NCBI RefSeq assembly: GCF_900182985.1 | Contig: NZ_FXUY01000001.1 | Coordinates: 3,100,001-3,164,000, forward strand | DNA length: 64,000 bases | DNA from: Pseudomonas helmanticensis | GTDB taxonomy: Bacteria > Pseudomonadota > Gammaproteobacteria > Pseudomonadales > Pseudomonadaceae | Reading direction: 5' to 3' | In this document: one piece after another, positions 57,570 through 64,000 of the stretch | Layout: every line of letters starts with the position of its first letter | Numbering within the stretch: the stretch's first letter is position 1 | Made by a program: the position numbers and the translations under genes | The notes under the pieces: model-generated | What the model was told of the DNA's origin: nothing | The model's database searches: none | What the model saw: the letters and a program-made list of their open reading frames with translations, nothing else

Positions 57570-58751
57570 TTACCGCTCGATCAGCGCAATGCGCTTGTTG
57601 TACCAGTTCATCAGCAGGGAAATGCTGATACTGATCGCCAGGTACACGCTCATGGTGATGGCTATGACTTCGATGGCCTGACCGGTCTGGTTGAGCACGG
57701 TGCCGGCGAACAGCGAAACCATTTCCGGATAACCGATACCGGCCGCCAGCGAGGAGTTCTTCGCCAGGTTGAGGTATTGGCTGGTCAGCGGTGGAATGAT
57801 CACGCGCAGGGCTTGCGGAATGATCACCTTGCGCAGGGTCGGGCCGTTGCGCAGGCCGAGCGAACGCGCCGCTTCGGTCTGGCCATGGCTGACCGACTTG
57901 ATCCCCGAACGTACGATCTCGGCGATAAACGCTGCGGTGTACACGGTCAGGGCCAGGGTCAAGGCAAGCAGTTCCGGGATCAGCACCCAGCCGCCGACGA
58001 AGTTGAAGCCCTGCAACTTGGGCATTTCCCAGTGCAGCGGAGCGCCGAAGATCAGTGCGCACAAGCTTGGAATCACCAGCAGAATTGCCAGCCCCACCCA
58101 GAACTTGTGGAACGGCACACCGGTTTCTTCAAAGCGCTTGGTTGCCCAGCGGTTCATCAGCACGATGCCGATGATCGCCACCACAACACTGATCGCGAAC
58201 GCCCAGAAACCATCGGCCATCAGCGCGGCCGGCATGTTCAGGCCACGGCTGCTGACGAAGAAGGTGTCGCCGAAGTTGTGACTGTTGCGCGGCCCCGGCA
58301 TGGTCAGGAACACCGCGAAGTACCAGAACAGGATTTGCAGCAGCGGCGGAATGTTGCGGAAGACTTCCACATACACCGTCGCCAGCTTGCTGATGATCCA
58401 GTTCTGCGACAGCCGGGCAACACCGATGATGAAGCCGAGGATTGTCGCCAGGATCACGCCGATGACCGTCACCAGCAAGGTGTTGAGCAGACCGATGACA
58501 AAGACGCGGGCATAACTGTCCGCTTCGGTGTAGTCGATCAGGTGTTGAGCGATGCCGAAGCCGGCACTGCGCTCGAGAAAACTGAAGCCGGAAGTGATGC
58601 CCCGGTGCTGCAGGTTGGTTTGGGTGTTGTCGAACAGGTACCAGCCCATCGAGACCACCGCGACAACGGTGATGATCTGGAATAGCCACGCACGCACTCG
58701 TGGATCGCTGAGGCTGAGCCTCTGCTTTGGTGCGCCGATTGAATTTTGCAT
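57570..58751 (-). CDS. aapQ: General L-amino acid ABC transporter, permease
   Basis: 393 residues; N-terminal helix, large inserted periplasmic part (RGITSGFSFLERSAGFGIAQHLIDYTEADSYARVF), BPD_transp_1 domain with EAA-type motif (VEVFRNIPPLLQILFWYFAVF) and the C-terminal SAIKSVSHGQTEAARSLGL-like coupling segment. Pairs with AapM to form the channel. About 65 bases after aapJ. Confidence 0.95.
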   Translation of the reverse strand: MQNSIGAPKQRLSLSDPRVRAWLFQIITVVAVVSMGWYLFDNTQTNLQHRGITSGFSFLERSAGFGIAQHLIDYTEADSYARVFVIGLLNTLLVTVIGVILATILGFIIGVARLSQNWIISKLATVYVEVFRNIPPLLQILFWYFAVFLTMPGPRNSHNFGDTFFVSSRGLNMPAALMADGFWAFAISVVVAIIGIVLMNRWATKRFEETGVPFHKFWVGLAILLVIPSLCALIFGAPLHWEMPKLQGFNFVGGWVLIPELLALTLALTVYTAAFIAEIVRSGIKSVSHGQTEAARSLGLRNGPTLRKVIIPQALRVIIPPLTSQYLNLAKNSSLAAGIGYPEMVSLFAGTVLNQTGQAIEVIAITMSVYLAISISISLLMNWYNKRIALIER

Positions 58752-58816
58752 GAAGTGCCCCGCAAGAAATGGAACAGAACATCACCCGGCGGTTGGCCCG
58801 CCGGGCGATAGAACCA

Positions 58817-59848
58817 TTAGCGCACTGGTGGTGCGTACTGAATGCCGCCGTTGTTCCACAGGGCGTTCAGGCCACGGTCGATTTCCAGCGGAGTGCTCTT
58901 GCCGAGGTTTTTCTCGAAGATTTCACCGTAGTTGCCGACTTGCTTGACGATCTGTACGACCCAGTCCTTCGGCAGTTTCAGGTCCTTGCCATATTCACCG
59001 TCGCCGCCCAGCAGACGCGCAACGTCCGGGTTCTTGGTGGACTTGGCTTCGGCTTCAACGTTTTTCGAGGTGATGCCGGCTTCTTCAGCGTTGAGCATGG
59101 CGTAGCCAACCCAGCGAATGATGGCCAGCCACTCGTCATCGCCGTTACGTACGACCGGGCCCAGTGGTTCCTTGGAAATGGTTTCCGGCAGAACCACGTA
59201 GTCCTTCGGCGAGGCCAGCTTGCTGCGCTGGGCGAACAGTTGGGACTTGTCGGAGGTCAGCACGTCGCAACGACCAGATTCCAGCGACTTGGCGCTTTCA
59301 TCGGAGGTGTCGAAAGTGATCGGGGTGTATTTCAGACCGTTGCCACGGAAGTAGTCGGAAACGTTCAGCTCGGTGGTGGTACCGGCCTGGATGCAGATGG
59401 TTGCACCGTCCAGCTCTTTGGCACTCTTCACGCCCAGCTTGTTGTTAACCAGGAAGCCGATGCCGTCGTAGTAGGTAATGAAGCCCGGGAACTTCAGGCC
59501 CATGCCCGCATCGCGGGAACTGGTCATGGTGGTGTTGCGCGACAGGATGTCGATCTCGCCGGATTGCAGCGCGGTGAAGCGCTCCTTGGCGTTCAACTGA
59601 CTGAACTTGACCTTGGTCGCGTCGCCGAAAACAGCGGCGGCCACAGCGCGGCAGACGTCAGCGTCGATCCCGAGGATCTTGCCGGTAGCGTCCGGTACCG
59701 AGAAGCCCGGCAGACCGTCGCTCACGCCACACTGCACGAAACCTTTCTTCTGCACTGCATCCAGGGTTGCACCCGCCTGAGCGAACCCGCTGACACCGAG
59801 TACTGTTGCTGCAGTCACGATTGCCAGAGTGGATTTCAACATCTTCAT
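58817..59848 (-). CDS. aapJ: General L-amino acid ABC transporter, periplasmic binding protein
   Basis: 343 residues; signal peptide 1-25 (ending AQA), SBP_bac_3 fold: LDAVQKKGFVQCGVSDGLPGFSVPDATGKILGIDADVCRAVAAAVFGD at the start, TTMTSSRDAGMGLKF, then hinge strands. AapJ-type proteins bind many L-amino acids. First gene of the operon, hence highest expression is expected. Confidence 0.95.
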   Translation of the reverse strand: MKMLKSTLAIVTAATVLGVSGFAQAGATLDAVQKKGFVQCGVSDGLPGFSVPDATGKILGIDADVCRAVAAAVFGDATKVKFSQLNAKERFTALQSGEIDILSRNTTMTSSRDAGMGLKFPGFITYYDGIGFLVNNKLGVKSAKELDGATICIQAGTTTELNVSDYFRGNGLKYTPITFDTSDESAKSLESGRCDVLTSDKSQLFAQRSKLASPKDYVVLPETISKEPLGPVVRNGDDEWLAIIRWVGYAMLNAEEAGITSKNVEAEAKSTKNPDVARLLGGDGEYGKDLKLPKDWVVQIVKQVGNYGEIFEKNLGKSTPLEIDRGLNALWNNGGIQYAPPVR

Positions 59849-59913
59849 TCAAACCTCCAGTTTTGCTCTTGTTGTGTCGGAGCTTGAGTCCAGTCGCACC
59901 CTTTTGAGGCGGT

Positions 59914-59945
59914 GTTGACCCTAGTTGGCTTTTTATTGGGTCAAC
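59914..59945. promoter_or_regulatory. Inverted repeat upstream of aapJ
   Basis: GTTGACCC (59914-59921) and GGGTCAAC (59938-59945), perfect 8-bp arms, 16-base AT-rich spacer, about 65 bases before aapJ. Possible operator. The remaining 59946-60315 contains the estB leader and short ORFs I do not believe. Confidence 0.4.
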
Positions 59946-60288
59946 CGACGTAAGACCTTCGCTATGAGTCTAGTAGGAGAAAATCCACATCATGGACCAC
60001 TCACTTCTCACCAATCGGCCGAACGGGCTGTAGCCCTTTCACGTTCGCTGCGCCCGTAACGGCCATTGGCGAACATCCATCACCGGATTCTTTGCAATCC
60101 CGTCGCCAGCCGTACACTGATAGTGTTACCGCCGGACGTAGGATCTTTCGTACATTTCCCTCATAGCAAAGCCCGTACCACACCGCTTGCGGAAACGATT
60201 CGGCGACAGGTCAATAGCAAAACTTGTAACCTTGCGACATCTTCTTAACGGATCAACCGGACGCGCACGCAAACCACGCACTCAATGA

Positions 60289-60972
<684 letters not shown>

Positions 60973-61068
60973 TTTGCCGGTCAATTCCCGCCCTTTGATC
61001 ATCCCACTACGCCGCGCCCGTTTCTTGCATTACACTGGCCGGCGTACATTCCTTAACCAATTGATGAG

Positions 61069-62556
61069 ATGACCGTGCTCGAAGCACTCAAGAAGATGTT
61101 CGGTAAAAGCGAGGCTGAGCAGCTCGCGCCAGTTCCCAGTGCGCCGTCGCACGCCCCCGGTCATCGCCACGATGCACCCCAGGCCGACCGCCCCGCTGCC
61201 GTAGCAGCACCGAAGCAAGACCCGCAACCCGCTCCGGCCGCTCCGGCCGCGCCAATCGCCGCCGAGCCTGCGCGCAGCGAAGAGCCGAAACCGGCCAGAC
61301 CGCGTCGCGAACCGAAGCCCAAGGCACCGGTCATTGCGTGGAAACTCGAAGATTTCGTCGTCGAGCCACAGGAAGGCAAAACCCGCTTCCACGATTTCAA
61401 GCTTTCACCAGAACTGATGCACGCCATCCAGGACCTGGGCTTCCCGTATTGCACGCCGATCCAGGCGCAGGTGCTGGGTTTCACCCTCGCCGGCAAAGAC
61501 GCCATTGGCCGCGCGCAGACCGGTACCGGTAAAACCGCCGCGTTCCTGATCTCTATCATCACCCAGCTGCTGCAAACGCCGCCGCCGAAAGAGCGCTACA
61601 TGGGCGAACCCCGTGCGCTGATCATCGCGCCGACTCGTGAGCTGGTGGTGCAGATCGCCAAGGACGCTGCCGACCTGACCAAGTACACCGGCCTCAACGT
61701 CATGACGTTTGTCGGCGGCATGGACTTCGACAAACAGCTCAAGCACCTCGAAGCGCGCCACTGCGACATTCTCGTCGCCACCCCGGGCCGCCTGCTCGAC
61801 TTCAACCAGCGCGGCGACGTGCACCTGGACATGGTCGAAGTGATGGTGCTGGACGAAGCCGACCGCATGCTCGACATGGGTTTCATCCCGCAAGTACGCC
61901 AGATCATTCGCCAGACCCCGCCGAAGTCCGAGCGGCAGACCCTGCTGTTCTCCGCGACCTTCACCGAAGACGTGATGAACCTGGCCAAGCAGTGGACGAC
62001 CGATCCGTCCATCGTCGAAATCGAAATCACCAACGTCGCCAACGAAAACGTCGAGCAGCACATCTACGCCGTGGCCGCTGCCGACAAGTACAAATTGCTC
62101 TATAACCTGGTCAACGATAATGGCTGGGAGCGGGTGATGGTCTTCGCCAACCGCAAGGACGAAGTCCGTCGCATCGAAGAGCGTCTGGTGCGCGATGGCG
62201 TGAATGCTGCGCAGTTGTCCGGCGACGTGCCGCAACACAAACGCATCAAGACCCTCGAGGGTTTCCGCGAAGGCAAGATTCGCGTACTGGTCGCTACCGA
62301 TGTTGCCGGTCGCGGCATTCACATCGACGGCATCAGCCACGTGATCAACTTCACCTTGCCGGAAGTGCCGGACGACTACGTGCACCGCATCGGCCGTACC
62401 GGTCGCGCGGGCGCTGATGGCGTGTCGATCAGCTTCGCCGGGGAAGACGACTCCTACCAGTTGCCGTCCATCGAAGAAAAGCTCGGTCGCAAGATCAGCT
62501 GTGAAACGCCGCCAACGCATCTGTTGCGCGCAGTCGAGCGCAAGCGTCCGCAATAA
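61069..62556 (+). CDS. rhlB: ATP-dependent RNA helicase RhlB (DEAD-box)
   Basis: RNA unwinding, in many gamma-proteobacteria as a degradosome part. 495 residues: an N-terminal low-complexity Ala/Pro/Lys-rich tail (about 1-95), Q motif [11 protein letters not shown], motif [10 protein letters not shown], Ia [12 protein letters not shown] box (VLDEADRML), SAT (FSATFTE), and C-terminal motifs [23 protein letters not shown]. The tail is longer than that of E. coli RhlB (421 aa), as in other pseudomonads. Confidence 0.94.
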   Translation: MTVLEALKKMFGKSEAEQLAPVPSAPSHAPGHRHDAPQADRPAAVAAPKQDPQPAPAAPAAPIAAEPARSEEPKPARPRREPKPKAPVIAWKLEDFVVEPQEGKTRFHDFKLSPELMHAIQDLGFPYCTPIQAQVLGFTLAGKDAIGRAQTGTGKTAAFLISIITQLLQTPPPKERYMGEPRALIIAPTRELVVQIAKDAADLTKYTGLNVMTFVGGMDFDKQLKHLEARHCDILVATPGRLLDFNQRGDVHLDMVEVMVLDEADRMLDMGFIPQVRQIIRQTPPKSERQTLLFSATFTEDVMNLAKQWTTDPSIVEIEITNVANENVEQHIYAVAAADKYKLLYNLVNDNGWERVMVFANRKDEVRRIEERLVRDGVNAAQLSGDVPQHKRIKTLEGFREGKIRVLVATDVAGRGIHIDGISHVINFTLPEVPDDYVHRIGRTGRAGADGVSISFAGEDDSYQLPSIEEKLGRKISCETPPTHLLRAVERKRPQ

Positions 62557-62570
62557 GCGACGCTTAAAAG

Positions 62571-62606
62571 AAAAGCGCAGCCGGCAACGGACTGCGCTTT
62601 TTTTTC
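62571..62606 (+). terminator. Intrinsic terminator of rhlB
   Basis: AAAAGCGCAG / CTGCGCTTTT, 10-bp stem, followed by a run of T. Confidence 0.93.
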
Positions 62607-62627
62607 GTCCGGCCTTTCATCAGGCGC

Positions 62628-62659
62628 TTGCGAGAGATAACTAAAAGTCCATAATGGAC
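62628..62659 (+). promoter_or_regulatory. Promoter with palindrome over the -10, ornithine-cyclodeaminase-like gene
   Basis: TTGCGA (62628-62633), 16 bases, CATAAT (62650-62655). The 13-bp perfect palindrome GTCCAT-A-ATGGAC (62647-62659) covers the -10 and is probably an operator for an unlinked repressor. Confidence 0.55.
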
Positions 62660-62692
62660 AAATTAGTTTAGATCTAGACTCCGGAGCCTGAC

Positions 62693-63637
62693 ATGTCCAG
62701 TACACCCTACGTGATCGACCCACTTCAGGCCCGAGAGCTTCTGGCGCGCATCGACGTGCCGCAGATCCTGCGCAAGCTGTTTCGCGACCTCGCCAACGGG
62801 AAAGCCGTGCAACCCGCGCAACAACTGGTGGAATTTCCACAGGGTGACGGCGACTTCATCAATTATCTGGGTGTGCTGGCTGAAGACGGCGTTTACGGTG
62901 TGAAGACCTCGCCGTATATCGTTCGCGAGCAAGGCCCGTTGGTGACGGCGTGGACATTGTTGATGTCGATGAAAACCGGCCAGCCATTGCTGCTTTGTGA
63001 TGCCGGAGAACTGACCATCGCGCGCACGGCGGCGACCACCGCCGTGGCGGTCGACGCCTTGGCTCCGTCGAACGCTAGCCGACTGGCGATCATCGGCAGC
63101 GGCAAGGTTGCTCAGGCGCATCTTCATTACGTGAAATCGCTGCGTGACTGGCAGAGCATCAGCGTGTATTCGCCGTCCCTGTTCGAAGACGCTGATACAC
63201 AGGCACGGTTGAAAACCATCGCTGCCGATCTGAACATCGCCGACAGCCGCGAAGCCGCCCTCGCCGAGGCCGACGTGATCATGCTCTGCACCTCGTCCGC
63301 CGGGCCGGTGATCGATCCCGCCGCATTGAACAAACCGGCCCTGATCACCTCGATCAGCACCAACGCCCCCCGTGCCCACGAAGTACCGCCGCAGAGCCTT
63401 AACGACATGCAGGTGTTCTGCGACTATCGTCTGACCACGCCGGGTTCGGCGGGTGAAATGTTGATCGCGACAGAACAGCATGGCTGGAGCAAGGATTCGA
63501 TTGTCGGCGACCTCGCCGATCTGCTCAGCGAAAAAGTCCAGCGCCCGGGTTACGACCGTCACGTGTTCTTCCGTTCAATCGGCCTGGGCCTGGAAGACAT
63601 CGCCCTCGCCAATGCCGTTTATCACTTGACCCACTAA
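62693..63637 (+). CDS. Ornithine cyclodeaminase / mu-crystallin family protein (likely ketimine reductase)
   Basis: 314 residues: catalytic region (QQLVEFPQGDGDFINYLGV, VYGVKTSPYIVREQGPLVTAW with the Lys-Arg pattern) and a Rossmann domain (ASRLAIIGSGKVAQAHLHYVKSL, GxGxxA form). Members reduce cyclic imines such as 1-pyrroline-2-carboxylate with NAD(P)H, or cyclise ornithine. The amino-acid oxidase-like gene downstream favours an imino-acid reducing role, such as in D-amino acid or hydroxyproline use; this is inference. Confidence 0.84.
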   Translation: MSSTPYVIDPLQARELLARIDVPQILRKLFRDLANGKAVQPAQQLVEFPQGDGDFINYLGVLAEDGVYGVKTSPYIVREQGPLVTAWTLLMSMKTGQPLLLCDAGELTIARTAATTAVAVDALAPSNASRLAIIGSGKVAQAHLHYVKSLRDWQSISVYSPSLFEDADTQARLKTIAADLNIADSREAALAEADVIMLCTSSAGPVIDPAALNKPALITSISTNAPRAHEVPPQSLNDMQVFCDYRLTTPGSAGEMLIATEQHGWSKDSIVGDLADLLSEKVQRPGYDRHVFFRSIGLGLEDIALANAVYHLTH

Positions 63638-63651
63638 CACCACAAATCCCC

Positions 63652-64000
<349 letters not shown>

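Noticed and set aside
60001..60183. 60-codon open frame between aapJ and estB
   Set aside because: No RBS, no domain, lies in the divergent promoter region.

Overview
The window is a stretch of chromosome from a Pseudomonas of the fluorescens/putida type. The evidence is GC-rich coding sequence, gene order dsbC-xerD ... rplS-trmD-rimM-rpsP-ffh ... purT ... nagRA-nagF-nagE ... purL-mltF as in other pseudomonads, an aapJQMP operon, a DUF6124 gene, an EstB-type esterase, and many copies of Pseudomonas REP sequences (core TGTAGGAGCTGCCG). No rRNA, tRNA, CRISPR array, prophage or intact insertion sequence was seen.

Layout. 0-8 kb: dsbC and xerD, a CPA1-type antiporter, an acyl-CoA thioesterase, the ribosomal/tRNA-modification operon rpsP-rimM-trmD-rplS and ffh, mostly on the minus strand. 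8-16.8 kb: a CcsA-like membrane protein, a CorB-type protein, an MHS-family transporter, purT, a VUT transporter, DUF1289, gamma carbonic anhydrase-like, two Nudix genes and an L,D-transpeptidase. 17-24.4 kb: a complete GlcNAc operon (regulator, deacetylase, sugar-phosphate isomerase/deaminase, fused EIIA-HPr-EI, EIICB). 24.5-26.8 kb: the only accessory-looking interval, with one orphan hypothetical gene, a DUF6124 gene with a hairpin-rich leader, a four-copy 110-bp tandem array of a MITE-like element, a second structured repeat and REPs. 26.8-41 kb: yqfO-like, purL, mltF, then pdxJ-recO-era-rnc-lepB-lepA, then lptG-lptF. 41.5-51.6 kb: pepA, holC, valS, rlmF, an HU gene, ndpA, a membrane-anchored glutaredoxin, a GST. 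51.7-64 kb: GIY-YIG, NTF2-like, CynX-type MFS with its FadR-type regulator, the mqsRA toxin-antitoxin pair, the aapJQMP amino-acid ABC transporter, estB, rhlB, an ornithine-cyclodeaminase-family gene and the start of a FAD amino-acid oxidase-like gene cut by the window end.

How the genes work together. Most are housekeeping: translation (rpsP, rplS, valS, lepA), RNA modification and processing (trmD, rimM, rlmF, rnc, rhlB), secretion (ffh, lepB), envelope (lptFG, mltF, dsbC, L,D-transpeptidase), purines (purL, purT). Two nutrient modules stand out: GlcNAc uptake and catabolism, with a promoter carrying direct TGGTATT repeats, and the aap general amino-acid importer.

The most unusual material is non-coding: (i) a MITE-like element with about 20-bp terminal inverted repeats, once at 14 kb and as a tandem array at 26 kb; (ii) a hairpin-rich leader before the DUF6124 gene; (iii) 39-bp hairpin repeats inside the nag operon; (iv) REP doublets of different arm classes that share the same inner core and loop. 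There is also a probable remnant of the DUF4845 gene between lepB and rnc, and a block (pdxJ-lepA) that sits between two loci it does not neighbour in the reference pseudomonads I remember.
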